The position numbers and the translations under genes are program-made. This document shows, piece by piece, positions 29,537-38,459 of a stretch of DNA of 48,297 nt. The stretch lies in NCBI RefSeq assembly GCF_016908645.1, contig NZ_JAFBEH010000013.1, forward strand, positions 1 to 48,297. The letters are read 5' to 3'. Source of the DNA: Streptococcus loxodontisalivarius (GTDB lineage Bacteria > Bacillota > Bacilli > Lactobacillales > Streptococcaceae). The notes under the pieces were generated by a model. The model was given only the letters and a program-made list of their open reading frames with translations. It did not search any database and was not told the DNA's origin. How positions within the stretch are numbered: the stretch's first letter is position 1; each line of letters starts with the position of its first letter.

Positions 29537-30784
29537 ATGAAAAAATGGCAGAAAATGATCGCAACTGTAGCTGGTGTTACACTAGCAGGAGCATTCCTCG
29601 TTGGAGCAAATGCTCAAAAGGTTGAGGCTGCATCAAGCAAGACCACTATTAAATTGTGGGTGCCAACTGGAGCTAAAGCGTCATATCAAGAAGTCGTTAA
29701 AGAATTCGAAAAAGAAAACTCAGGATACAAGGTTAAAATCGTCGAATCAAATGACTCAAAAGCTCAGGAAAACGTTAAGAAAGACCCAAGCAAGGCTGCT
29801 GATGTCTTCTCTCTTCCTCACGATCAACTCGGTCAATTGGTAGAATCAGGTGTTATTCAAGAAATCCCTGACACATACACTAAAGAAATCAAAGCCAATG
29901 ACACTGACCAAGCCATTGCAGGTGCTCAATACAAAGGTAAAACTTATGCCTTCCCATTCGGTATTGAGTCTCAAGTACTCTTCTATAACAAATCAAAATT
30001 GTCTGCAGAAGATGTAGCAAGCTATGAAACAATCACAAGCAAAGCAACATTCGGTGCAACATTTAAACAAATGAATGCCTACGCAACTGCACCACTCTTC
30101 ATGTCAGTTGGTGACACACTCTTTGGAGCTGACGGTGAAACTGTTGACGGTACAAACTGGGGTAACGAAGCTGGTGTATCAGTTCTTCAATGGATCTCAG
30201 ACCAAAAATCAAACAAAGGTTTCGTCAACTTGACTTCAGAAAACGTTATGTCTAAATTTGGTGACGGATCTGTTGCAGCTATCGAATCAGGTCCTTGGGA
30301 CTTCGCAGCTGCTCAAAAAGCAATCGGTGCTGAAAACCTCGGTGTTGCTGCTTACCCAACTGTAACTATCGGTGGTAAAACAGTTCAACAAAAAGCCTTC
30401 CTCGGTGTTAAACTCTATGCCGTTAACCAAGCACCTGCTGGTTCAGATACAAAACGTATCGCTGCTAGCTACAAACTTGCTGCTAAATTGACAAGCGCTG
30501 AAAGCCAAAAGAACCAGTTCACTTATGAAGGACGTAACATCGTTCCTGCAAACAAAGAAGTTCAAGCATCATCAGAAGTTCAATCTGACGCATTGGCACA
30601 AGCAGTTATCAAGATGGCTTCATCTTCAGACTACACAGTCGTAACACCTAAACTTAGCCAAATGACTACATTCTGGACTGAAAGTGCTGCTCTTCTTAGC
30701 GATACTTACAATGGTAAAATCACTGCTGATCAATACCTATCTAAATTGCAACAATTTGACGAAGATTTAGCTGACGCTAAATAA
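29537..30784 (+). CDS. malX: maltodextrin ABC transporter substrate-binding protein without lipobox
   Basis: Extracellular binding protein for maltooligosaccharides, 415 residues, family 1 of solute-binding proteins (IKLWVPTGAKASYQEVV, YAFPFGIESQVLFYN, GPWDFAAAQKAIG). The N-terminus MKKWQKMIATVAG... is a clear signal peptide, but the expected lipobox Cys is missing: the sequence reads FLVGANAQ, with Ala24 where Cys is expected, and there is no Cys in the whole protein. ANA or VEA would suit type I signal peptidase. It may be secreted, stay tethered by an uncut signal, or be held by MalCD. ATG 29537 follows AGGAGG. It is the first gene of malXCDK-pulA, behind a MalR operator. Confidence 0.92.
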   Translation: MKKWQKMIATVAGVTLAGAFLVGANAQKVEAASSKTTIKLWVPTGAKASYQEVVKEFEKENSGYKVKIVESNDSKAQENVKKDPSKAADVFSLPHDQLGQLVESGVIQEIPDTYTKEIKANDTDQAIAGAQYKGKTYAFPFGIESQVLFYNKSKLSAEDVASYETITSKATFGATFKQMNAYATAPLFMSVGDTLFGADGETVDGTNWGNEAGVSVLQWISDQKSNKGFVNLTSENVMSKFGDGSVAAIESGPWDFAAAQKAIGAENLGVAAYPTVTIGGKTVQQKAFLGVKLYAVNQAPAGSDTKRIAASYKLAAKLTSAESQKNQFTYEGRNIVPANKEVQASSEVQSDALAQAVIKMASSSDYTVVTPKLSQMTTFWTESAALLSDTYNGKITADQYLSKLQQFDEDLADAK

Positions 30785-30797
30785 GGACTGTTTTTAA

Positions 30798-30836
30798 GGG
30801 TAGGACATCTCAAAAGTCCTACTCTTTTCTTTTTTA
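30798..30836 (+). terminator. terminator/attenuator between malX and malC
   Basis: GTAGGAC (30800-30806) and GTCCTAC (30816-30822) with an extra G-T pair, then a T-rich tract. Such a hairpin after the binding-protein gene commonly lets malX be made in excess over the permease genes. Confidence 0.7.
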
Positions 30837-30930
30837 GTTACTATTTCCTTTGGAAATTATTATTAAAGTTTCCAAGAGTGAAAATTTTAGTAGTGATTTT
30901 CAAACAATAGACGTCTTAAAGGAGGATCTT

Positions 30931-32292
30931 ATGAATCAAAATTATGACACAGTTCCGGTCCTAGAAGCCTTCAAAAAAGGTGGACCTGACATTAAACTCT
31001 CTTTTCTGATTATGGGATTTGCTAACTTCTGTAACAAGCAAATCATCAAGGGAACACTCTTTCTCCTGTCAGAAATTCTCTTTCTTATCGCCTTTGTCAG
31101 CCAGGTTATCCCATCTCTGCAAGGCCTTATTACCCTTGGAACTGAGAGCCAAGGCATGACAACCAAGACCATCGATGGTATCAAGATGCAGGTAGCAACT
31201 GAAGGAGACAACTCAATGCTTCTTCTTATCTTTGGGCTTGCTTCTGTTATCTTCTGTCTGGTCTTTGCTTACATTTATTGGTGTAACCTTAAGAGTGCCC
31301 GTAACCTTTACGTCATCAAAAAAGAAGGTCTCAAAGTTCCTAGCTTTAAAGAGGACTTCCAAACATTGACAAACGGTCGTTTCCACATGACCCTCATGTC
31401 AATTCCAATGCTTGGTATCCTGCTCTTTACCATTCTACCTTTGATTTATATGGTCTGCTTGGCCTTTACCAACTATGACCACAACCACCTTCCTCCAAAG
31501 AGTCTCTTTGACTGGGTTGGTTTCTCAAACTTTGGTAATATCCTTAACGGCCGTATGGCTGGTACCTTCTTCCCTGTCCTTTCTTGGACTCTTATCTGGG
31601 CTGTCTTTGCCACAGTAACCAACTTCTTCTTCGGTATCGTCCTTGCCTTGATTATCAATACCAAAGGACTTCGTTTTAAGAAAGTTTGGCGTACGATTTT
31701 CGTTATCACAATCGCTGTGCCTCAGTTCATTTCTCTCTTGATCATGAGAAACTTGCTCAACGATGCTGGTCCTGTCAATGCCCTGCTTGAAAAAATCGGC
31801 TTGGTATCAGCAGCCCATCCTATTCCCTTCCTTTCAGATCCTATCTGGGCTAAATTCTCAATCATCTTTGTTAACATGTGGGTCGGTATTCCAGTAACCA
31901 TGTTGGTCGCAACAGGTATCATCATGAACCTCCCTCAAGAACAAATCGAAGCGGCTGAGATTGACGGTGCAAGCAAATTCCAAATCTTCAAATCAATCAC
32001 TTTCCCTCAAATTCTCTTGATTATGGCACCAACCCTAATCCAACAATTTATCGGAAATATCAACAACTTCAACGTTATCTACCTCCTTACTGGTGGTGGT
32101 CCTACTAACTCTGACTTCTATCAAGCTGGTAGCACAGACCTCTTGGTGACATGGCTCTACAACTTGACTGTTACAGCAGCTGACTACAACCTAGCTTCTG
32201 TTATCGGTATCTTGATCTTCGTCATCTCAGCAGTCTTCAGCTTGCTTGCCTACACTCGTACAAGTTCTTACAAGGAAGGAGCGGCTAAATAA
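30931..32292 (+). CDS. malC: maltodextrin ABC transporter permease (MalF-type)
   Basis: A 453-residue membrane permease with about eight helices: an N-terminal extension with two or three segments, then the binding-protein-dependent transport domain. The EAA loop is EQIEAAEIDGASKFQIFKSITFP near residue 333, the contact site for MalK. The start is ATG 30931, with AAGGAGG 6 bases upstream; a longer in-frame reading from 30850 lacks a ribosome-binding site. The stop overlaps the malD start by one base (TAATG). Confidence 0.93.
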   Translation: MNQNYDTVPVLEAFKKGGPDIKLSFLIMGFANFCNKQIIKGTLFLLSEILFLIAFVSQVIPSLQGLITLGTESQGMTTKTIDGIKMQVATEGDNSMLLLIFGLASVIFCLVFAYIYWCNLKSARNLYVIKKEGLKVPSFKEDFQTLTNGRFHMTLMSIPMLGILLFTILPLIYMVCLAFTNYDHNHLPPKSLFDWVGFSNFGNILNGRMAGTFFPVLSWTLIWAVFATVTNFFFGIVLALIINTKGLRFKKVWRTIFVITIAVPQFISLLIMRNLLNDAGPVNALLEKIGLVSAAHPIPFLSDPIWAKFSIIFVNMWVGIPVTMLVATGIIMNLPQEQIEAAEIDGASKFQIFKSITFPQILLIMAPTLIQQFIGNINNFNVIYLLTGGGPTNSDFYQAGSTDLLVTWLYNLTVTAADYNLASVIGILIFVISAVFSLLAYTRTSSYKEGAAK

Positions 32293-33128
32293 TGCAAAAT
32301 AAGAAACGCTTAACACTCAGTTTTACCTATATTTTATTGATTGTCTTGTCAATCATCTGGCTCTTTCCCATCGCCTGGGTTGTCCTAACCAGCTTTCGTG
32401 GTGAAGGCACTGCCTATGTTAACTACTTTATTCCTAAAACATGGACCTTTGAAAACTACACCAAGCTCTTCACCCAGAATGTCTTTCCATTTGGACGCTG
32501 GTTTATGAATACTTTGGTCGTTGCTGTTTTCTCATGTATCATTTCAACCTTTATCACAGTTGCCATGGCTTACTCACTCAGCCGTATCAAATTCAAACAC
32601 AGAAATGGTTTCTTGAAACTTGCTCTTGTTCTTAACATGTTCCCAGGTTTCATGTCAATGATTGCGGTTTACTATATCTTGAAAGCCCTCAATCTTGACC
32701 AAACACTTACTGCCCTTGTACTTGTTTACTCATCTGGTGCAGCGCTTGGTTTCTACATTGCCAAAGGTTTCTTTGATACTATTCCTTACTCACTCGATGA
32801 GTCAGCTATGATTGACGGAGCTAGCCGCTTGGACATCTTCTTCAAGATTACACTCCCACTATCAAAACCAATCATCGTTTACACAGCCCTTATGGCCTTT
32901 ATCGGACCATGGATCGACTTTATCTTTGCTAAGGTTATCCTTGGTGATGCGACTCAAAAATACACTGTTGCCATCGGACTCTTCTCAATGTTGCAACAAG
33001 ATACTATCAATGACTGGTTCATGTCCTTCACAGCAGGTTCAGTCCTTATCGCTATCCCAATTACCCTCCTCTTCATGTTCATGCAAAAATACTATGTTGA
33101 AGGTATCACAGGCGGATCTGTTAAATAA
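32292..33128 (+). CDS. malD: maltodextrin ABC transporter permease (MalG-type)
   Basis: A 278-residue partner permease with six helices. The EAA motif is YSLDESAMIDGASRLDIFFK near residue 166. The C-terminal FMFMQKYYVEGITGGSVK is typical of MalG-like subunits. Its ATG shares one base with the malC stop, a classic coupled junction that keeps the two permeases equimolar. Confidence 0.93.
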   Translation: MQNKKRLTLSFTYILLIVLSIIWLFPIAWVVLTSFRGEGTAYVNYFIPKTWTFENYTKLFTQNVFPFGRWFMNTLVVAVFSCIISTFITVAMAYSLSRIKFKHRNGFLKLALVLNMFPGFMSMIAVYYILKALNLDQTLTALVLVYSSGAALGFYIAKGFFDTIPYSLDESAMIDGASRLDIFFKITLPLSKPIIVYTALMAFIGPWIDFIFAKVILGDATQKYTVAIGLFSMLQQDTINDWFMSFTAGSVLIAIPITLLFMFMQKYYVEGITGGSVK

Positions 33129-33161
33129 TCTCGAAAAAGCACTTAGTTAGGAAGCAATACT

Positions 33162-34292
33162 ATGACAACTTTAAATCTCAATCACATCTTTAAAAAATAC
33201 CCAAACAGCACTCACTACTCTGTTGAAGATTTCAACTTGGACATCAAGGATAAAGAATTCATCGTCTTCGTTGGACCTTCTGGTTGCGGGAAATCAACAA
33301 CTCTCCGTATGGTAGCTGGTCTTGAAGACATCACAGAAGGGCAACTTCTCATCGATGGTGAAGTGGTGAATGATAAATCACCTAAAGACCGCGACATCGC
33401 CATGGTCTTCCAGAACTATGCCCTTTACCCACACATGTCAGTTTACGAAAACATGGCTTTCGGTCTTAAATTACGCAAGTTCAAAAAAGATGAAATTGAC
33501 TCACGTGTTCGTGAAGCGGCAGCTGTTCTTGGCTTGACAGAATTCCTCGAACGCAAACCAGCCGACCTCTCAGGTGGTCAGCGTCAGCGTGTTGCCATGG
33601 GCCGTGCCATCGTTCGTGACGCTAAGGTGTTCCTTATGGACGAGCCTTTGTCAAACTTGGATGCTAAGCTCCGCGTCTCAATGCGCGCTGAAATCGCAAA
33701 AATTCACCGTCGTATCGGAGCAACTACTATCTACGTTACCCACGACCAGACTGAGGCCATGACCTTGGCTGACCGTATCGTTATCATGAGTTCAACTAAG
33801 AATCCTGACGGTTCAGGAACTATTGGTCGAGTTGAACAAATCGGTACACCGCAAGAGCTCTACAATGAGCCTGCTAATAAATTCGTCGCAGGCTTTATCG
33901 GAAGCCCAGCCATGAACTTCTTTGAAGTGACAGTCGGAAAAGAATCTCTTACCAATGAAGATGGTCTTGATATCGCTCTTCCAGCTGGACAAGCTAAGAC
34001 TTTAGAAGAAAAAGGCTACCTCGGTAAAAAAGTTATCTTCGGTATTCGTCCAGAAGACATTTCAAGCAAGAATATCGTTCAAGAAGCCTATCCAAATGCT
34101 AATGTAACAGCTGAAGTTGTTGTTTCAGAGCTTCTTGGAGCTGAAACCATGCTTTATGTCAAACTCGGTGAGACAGAATTTGCTTCTCGTGTTGATGCCC
34201 GTGACTTCCACAATCCAGGTGAAACTGTCAACCTCACTTTCAATGTTGCCAAAGGTCACTTCTTCGACCTTGAATCAGAAAAACGTATCTAG
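33162..34292 (+). CDS. malK: maltodextrin ABC transporter ATPase (MalK/MsmK type)
   Basis: A 376-residue ATPase of the carbohydrate uptake CUT1 type. Walker A is GPSGCGKST near residue 38, the signature is DLSGGQRQRVAMGRA near 134, Walker B is VFLMDEPLSNLDA, and the H-loop is YVTHDQTEA. A C-terminal OB-like regulatory domain follows (GIRPEDI near 295). In S. pneumoniae the maltose system borrows MsmK encoded elsewhere, whereas here an ATPase gene lies within the operon, 33 bases after malD, behind AGGAAG. It may also energise other sugar importers of the cell. Confidence 0.94.
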   Translation: MTTLNLNHIFKKYPNSTHYSVEDFNLDIKDKEFIVFVGPSGCGKSTTLRMVAGLEDITEGQLLIDGEVVNDKSPKDRDIAMVFQNYALYPHMSVYENMAFGLKLRKFKKDEIDSRVREAAAVLGLTEFLERKPADLSGGQRQRVAMGRAIVRDAKVFLMDEPLSNLDAKLRVSMRAEIAKIHRRIGATTIYVTHDQTEAMTLADRIVIMSSTKNPDGSGTIGRVEQIGTPQELYNEPANKFVAGFIGSPAMNFFEVTVGKESLTNEDGLDIALPAGQAKTLEEKGYLGKKVIFGIRPEDISSKNIVQEAYPNANVTAEVVVSELLGAETMLYVKLGETEFASRVDARDFHNPGETVNLTFNVAKGHFFDLESEKRI

Positions 34293-34313
34293 AAACACTC
34301 TATGGAGCTATTT

Positions 34314-36569
34314 ATGAAACTTATTCTTCACTACTATTCCAAAAACAAGAAACAGCTAGAGCTAAAAACACAACAGGCAGAGCTGATTTGGCTAGAAGAT
34401 GATGGTTTCGGAAAAAGAGGAGAGCTTACTCTTGAGGGCTCTCCTCTTTTAGAGACCATTATTGTAAGCGATGACATAACTGATTATCTTATTCCGACAA
34501 CTGTCGCTGACTATCCTGAAGTTTGGCTGGTCGAGGGCGACAGCCAAGTCTATCTAGCCTATGAAGCTGCCATGACAAGTCCCTCTCATGAAAACGGTGA
34601 CAGCGCAGCCTTTGACATGGCAGTAAAGCACGAGACTTTCGATAAGACTTGGGGCTTTGATGGCTGGCTGGGTTACCGCTATCAGCCTGAGGCTAGCCAG
34701 TTTAGACTTTGGGCACCGACTGCTAAGGCTGTGGAGCTTCTTCTTTTTGACAATGCTGATGCTGATAAGGCTGATCAAGTCATCCCTATGACACGTGGGC
34801 AAAAAGCTGATTTCCAAGACCACAAGCAAAATACACAGGGAGTCTGGTTTGCAGAGCTTGAGGGCGACCATGAAGACCTTGTCTTCTGCTATCATATTCA
34901 TCATTTAGATGGAAGAGTGGTCGAAAGCAGAGATCCTTACAGCACCGCTGCAACTGCCGATGGTAAACGTTCTGTCCTTCTAGATGCGCAAGTTATCGTT
35001 CCTGACAATTTCCAAGTGCGTCATGGCAAAGATGCAAGCTGGCGTCTGGCAAATCCTAGTCAGGCAACTGTCTATGAAATGCACATTCGTGACTTCTCTA
35101 TTGCTGAGAATTCTGGGGTTCCTGAGGAACTCTGTGGTAGCTACCTCGGAGCTTGTCAGACTGGCACGCGCAATGCTCAAGGACTCCCCACTACTTTCGA
35201 CTATCTGAAAGAAAGCCCTGTCAGCTATATTCAACTCCAGCCCATCTTTGACCACCACCAAAGTTTTGATGAAAAGGGAAATCTCCTCTACAACTGGGGC
35301 TACGACCCTGAGAATTACAATGTTCCTGATGGTAGATTTTCAAGTAATCCTAAAGATCCCAAGGCTCGTATCCTAGAGCTCAAAAGTCTTATTCAAGCCT
35401 ATCACGATGCTGGGATTGGTGTCATCATGGACGTTGTCTACAATCACACCTACTCTAAAACCGACTCAGCCTTCCAGCTGACAGTTCCTTATTATTACTA
35501 CCGAGTAGCCGCTGACGGGGCGTTTAGCAATGGTTCAATTTGCGGCAACGAGACTGCCAGTGAAAAAGAGATGTTCCGTAAGTACATGATTGACTCAGTT
35601 CTCTACTGGGCTGAGACCTACAATATTGATGGCTTCCGATTTGACCTCATGGGCTTGCATGATATTGATACCATGCTTGCTATTCGTCAGGCTCTGGATG
35701 AGATTGATCCAAATATCATTATCTATGGAGAAGGCTGGGACATGCCTTGCGGTCTCAATCAGGAAGAAAAGAGCATCAAGGCTGTGGCTGACAAACTAGC
35801 TGGCATTGGCTTCTTCAATGATGATGCCAGAGATAATATCAAGGGTGCTGAAATCTTCGGCGAGCTCAAAAAAGGCTTTGTTTCTGACCAGCCTGTTGAA
35901 AAAGAGCTGATGAAGGCTATTGCTGGCAGCTCAGCATTTGTCCCATATCAAAAGACCAGCCAGGTCCTTAACTATGTCGAAGCTCACGACAACTACACCC
36001 TCAACGACCTGCTACTAGCTCTGCATCCCAAGGATGAGCAGGATATCCACGACCGTCGTTGCCAATTAGCTAGCGCTCTAAACATCATTTCCCAAGGAAT
36101 CTGCTTTATGCAAATTGGGCAAAGTTTCAACCGTACCAAGCTAGTTGCCACAGAGGAAAACGGACGCTTGAGCGCAGAGGACCAAGAGCGAGCCATGAAC
36201 AGCTACAATGCACCTGACAGTGTCAATCAGCTCGACTGGAACCTAGCTAGTCGCTATCAAGCCAGTGACGACTTCCTCAAGCAACTGATTCAAATCAAAC
36301 GTCAAAGCAAGCACTTCTCACTAGAAGACTATCAGGAGATCACACAGGCAATCACAGTCAACCAAGCCCAGAACGGATCAGGACTTATCAGTTACGATAT
36401 TGCACTCGATAAAACCTACCGTATCCTCATTACCAATCGTAAAAAAGACCTCCTACCACTCCTGCAAGACTGCAAGAAAAAACAGCTGCTCATCAGCAAC
36501 TGCCTAGAAGAAGATTTAAAAGAAGACATTCTCACAGCCTATTCCTTGACAATTTTTGAGGTGGAGTAA
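34314..36569 (+). CDS. pulA: type I pullulanase, intracellular
   Basis: GH13 debranching enzyme cleaving alpha-1,6 bonds in branched maltodextrins. The 751-residue product has an N-terminal beta-sandwich region, a CBM48-like module (RLWAPTAKAVELLLF), the pullulanase signature YNWGYDP near residue 326 and the catalytic regions DVVYNHTY, GFRFDLMG (nucleophile Asp ~444), GEGWD (acid Glu ~473) and EAHDNYTL. There is no signal peptide or LPXTG, so it works on imported dextrins, unlike the cell-wall pullulanase SpuA. The start is ATG 34314, with GGAG upstream; an ATG at 34302 overlaps that site. It is the last gene of the operon. Confidence 0.93.
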   Translation: MKLILHYYSKNKKQLELKTQQAELIWLEDDGFGKRGELTLEGSPLLETIIVSDDITDYLIPTTVADYPEVWLVEGDSQVYLAYEAAMTSPSHENGDSAAFDMAVKHETFDKTWGFDGWLGYRYQPEASQFRLWAPTAKAVELLLFDNADADKADQVIPMTRGQKADFQDHKQNTQGVWFAELEGDHEDLVFCYHIHHLDGRVVESRDPYSTAATADGKRSVLLDAQVIVPDNFQVRHGKDASWRLANPSQATVYEMHIRDFSIAENSGVPEELCGSYLGACQTGTRNAQGLPTTFDYLKESPVSYIQLQPIFDHHQSFDEKGNLLYNWGYDPENYNVPDGRFSSNPKDPKARILELKSLIQAYHDAGIGVIMDVVYNHTYSKTDSAFQLTVPYYYYRVAADGAFSNGSICGNETASEKEMFRKYMIDSVLYWAETYNIDGFRFDLMGLHDIDTMLAIRQALDEIDPNIIIYGEGWDMPCGLNQEEKSIKAVADKLAGIGFFNDDARDNIKGAEIFGELKKGFVSDQPVEKELMKAIAGSSAFVPYQKTSQVLNYVEAHDNYTLNDLLLALHPKDEQDIHDRRCQLASALNIISQGICFMQIGQSFNRTKLVATEENGRLSAEDQERAMNSYNAPDSVNQLDWNLASRYQASDDFLKQLIQIKRQSKHFSLEDYQEITQAITVNQAQNGSGLISYDIALDKTYRILITNRKKDLLPLLQDCKKKQLLISNCLEEDLKEDILTAYSLTIFEVE

Positions 36570-36576
36570 ATAATGT

Positions 36577-36621
36577 AAAAAACACATAGTATCGCTAATC
36601 TACGCCTACTATGTGTTTTTC
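36577..36621. terminator. terminator of the mal operon, bidirectional
   Basis: AAAAACACATAGTA and TACTATGTGTTTTT arms of 14 bases around a 15-base loop, between pulA and the convergent FMN reductase gene. Confidence 0.88.
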
Positions 36622-36628
36622 TACTTTC

Positions 36629-37396
36629 TTACACCAATTCTATCCTATCAAAAATATCTTCCTTAGGTTCAATTCCCAAGTCAGGTCCAAAAGTGTCATT
36701 CAAAGCCTGTTCAAAAGGACTTGTTGCAGGAGCACTAGCTGTGCTTACTGCATTAGTTGTTGCTGACCAACTTTCTGATGCTCCTGAATTAGCATCTACA
36801 TCAGCTTCTCCGACTACTGGTGCTGACTCTTGTACTACTGGTATTTCTTTCATACCATTGATAACTGCAAGGAATTTTAAGAAGTTTGTCAAGCAGGTTT
36901 CTAAAAACTTAGCTGTTCCTTCATCTTTCAAGAATCCTTTTTCATCAAAAGCCTCCTTACAATTACCTAGAAGAAACTCATTTCCTGGCAAAACCATGGC
37001 ATTAACACCAGGAGCATCCAAGATTTGACGAAGATGGAGCTGGGCACGAGATGATCCTTGTTGATAGTAAGAAGCGCCTACTATCATAACTGGTTTGCCA
37101 TCAAAGGGATGAACATTGAAGGATAGCCACTCTAAGCAACTCTTAAGAACTGCTGAAATAGTATGATTATGTTCTGGTGTCGCAATAATAACAGCATCCG
37201 CTGCTTCAATTTTACGAACCATATTCTGAATCTGAGGTGTATCTGTCTGATCATCACTTTGATTGAACAAAGGTAGCCCTGCAATTTCCAAAATTTCCAA
37301 ATCAAATAGGTGACTAAAACGATAACCAATATATTGCAATAAGAGACGATTATGTGAAAAGGGTGCCTGAGACCCAACAATACCAATAATTTTCAT
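36629..37396 (-). CDS. NAD(P)H:FMN reductase-family protein with C-terminal flavinylation-like tail
   Basis: A 255-residue flavodoxin-fold protein of the NADPH-dependent FMN reductase family: phosphate-binding loop [14 protein letters not shown] at the N-terminus, [19 protein letters not shown] near residue 72, [15 protein letters not shown] near 106. The domain ends near 183. A low-complexity tail follows, holding [17 protein letters not shown] at 201-217. This resembles the D-x-x-S-G-A-(T/S) site at which ApbE attaches FMN in RnfG/NqrC-like FMN_bind domains; Ser207 would be the acceptor. The end ([20 protein letters not shown]) is acidic. I infer an electron relay from NAD(P)H through a bound FMN to a covalent FMN. 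Its leader contains repeat copy C. The neighbouring paralogue lacks the tail. Confidence 0.85.
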   Translation of the reverse strand: MKIIGIVGSQAPFSHNRLLLQYIGYRFSHLFDLEILEIAGLPLFNQSDDQTDTPQIQNMVRKIEAADAVIIATPEHNHTISAVLKSCLEWLSFNVHPFDGKPVMIVGASYYQQGSSRAQLHLRQILDAPGVNAMVLPGNEFLLGNCKEAFDEKGFLKDEGTAKFLETCLTNFLKFLAVINGMKEIPVVQESAPVVGEADVDANSGASESWSATTNAVSTASAPATSPFEQALNDTFGPDLGIEPKEDIFDRIELV

Positions 37397-37413
37397 ATGA
37401 TTTTCCTTTTCTA

Positions 37414-37618
37414 ATGATACAAAGGGCGTTAAGAAAGGCGTTTGAAAATATGCGGTAAGTCCGAAATCTTTGATTTCGAAGACGCACCCACGTCAGGGCG
37501 ACTAGGTACTTTAGTACCAGACGCCTACGACGCTATCGGCAGAAAATCCTGATTTTCTAGCCAGCTCATCTTTTTCACTAGCCTTTCAGCCCGTGTTCAA
37601 ATACGATGATACAAAGGG
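37414..37618 (-). repeat. leader repeat family copy C
   Basis: Read leftward, toward the 37396 gene: a first box CCCTTTGTATCAT (complement of 37606-37618), then CGTATTTGAACACGGGCT as in copy B. Hairpins follow with stems AGAAAATC/GATTTTCT (37541-37558), GGTACT/AGTACC (37505-37518) and CGAAATC/GATTTCG (37462-37478), then a second box CCCTTTGTATCAT (complement of 37414-37426), 3 bases before the AAAAGGAA ribosome-binding site. This accounts for nearly all of the gap between the two FMN reductase genes. Confidence 0.7.
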
Positions 37619-37662
37619 ACAATTCCAGTCTCGCTGAAAAATTACGAGCTTAGACGATTGAT

Positions 37663-38271
37663 CTAAACCTTATCCCAAGAGAAGTCTGAGACTGCTTGTT
37701 TGTGCTGAGCATGGGTTGCTGTCAACTGACTAGTGATTGCTACAAAACGTAGGAAATCTTCAAATAAGGCATCCAGCTCTGCTATTTTTTCAGCATCTTT
37801 CAAATCACCTGCTTCATCAAATGCTTGTAAGGAATGTGATAAATGATATTCTGAACTTGGCATAATATAGGCGCGTAACTCAGGAGCATCTAAAATCTGA
37901 CGCAACTGTGCCTGTGCTCGTGAAGAACCCAAGGTTCCATAAGAGGCTCCTGTAATCATAACAGGTTTATCCACAAGAGGATGGCTCCCCACAGAAAACC
38001 ACTCCAAGGCATTCATCAGAGCTGCTGGAATAGCGTGATCGTACTCAGGCGTTGAGATAATAAGTCCATCAGCTTCCGCAATCTTAGCCTCAATCGAAAC
38101 AACAATCTCTGGCAAATTACCCATAATGCCTTTATTGAAGAAAGGAATATCCTTAATTTCAACCACCTCAATATCAGCCTTGTCTGAAAAATGACGACTC
38201 ATATAATGAAGTAACTGGCGGTTAGTTGATTGGTCAGAATTGGTTCCAACCAGTGCAATCAATTTAGTCAT
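37663..38271 (-). CDS. NADPH-dependent FMN reductase-family protein
   Basis: A 202-residue paralogue of the protein encoded at 36629-37396: ALVGTNSDQSTNRQLLHYM at the N-terminus, STPEYDHAIPAALMNALEW near residue 72, ITGASYGTLGSSRAQAQLRQ near 105. It is a flavodoxin-fold flavin reductase using NAD(P)H; the free or bound flavin acceptor is unknown. It ends shortly after the common domain, without the flavinylation-like tail. It is preceded by GAAGGA at 8 bases. It and its tailed sister probably form one leftward unit, separated by leader repeat copy C, and belong functionally with the divergent FAD reductase gene. Confidence 0.88.
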   Translation of the reverse strand: MTKLIALVGTNSDQSTNRQLLHYMSRHFSDKADIEVVEIKDIPFFNKGIMGNLPEIVVSIEAKIAEADGLIISTPEYDHAIPAALMNALEWFSVGSHPLVDKPVMITGASYGTLGSSRAQAQLRQILDAPELRAYIMPSSEYHLSHSLQAFDEAGDLKDAEKIAELDALFEDFLRFVAITSQLTATHAQHKQAVSDFSWDKV

Positions 38272-38359
38272 AAGTGAATCCTTCTATGAGATGGACGACA
38301 AAATCGAATTCCTGTAGAAGACTAATTTGGAGTCTCATCCTCATCTCTCTAATCATCTT

Positions 38360-38397
38360 TTCCACAAGTTTTATCTTGTGAACTTATTAACATTATA
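38360..38397 (-). promoter_or_regulatory. promoter and palindrome upstream of the FMN reductase genes
   Basis: On the minus strand a consensus TATAAT (complement of 38392-38397) is followed by the near-perfect inverted repeat TTCACAAG / CTTGTGGAA (complement of 38360-38382, 6-base centre). The palindrome would fall just downstream of the transcription start, fitting an operator or a 5' hairpin. I could not find a convincing -35. Confidence 0.45.
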
Positions 38398-38421
38398 ACT
38401 CAGAAAAAGATCAATAAATCA

Positions 38422-38454
38422 AAAAAGTCATATCTAAAAACATGACTTTTTCTA
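38422..38454 (-). terminator. terminator of the AraC-type regulator
   Basis: AAAAAAGTCAT and ATGACTTTTTC arms with a 10-base loop, immediately downstream of the regulator stop in the leftward direction. Confidence 0.75.
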
Positions 38455-38459
38455 TCTTT

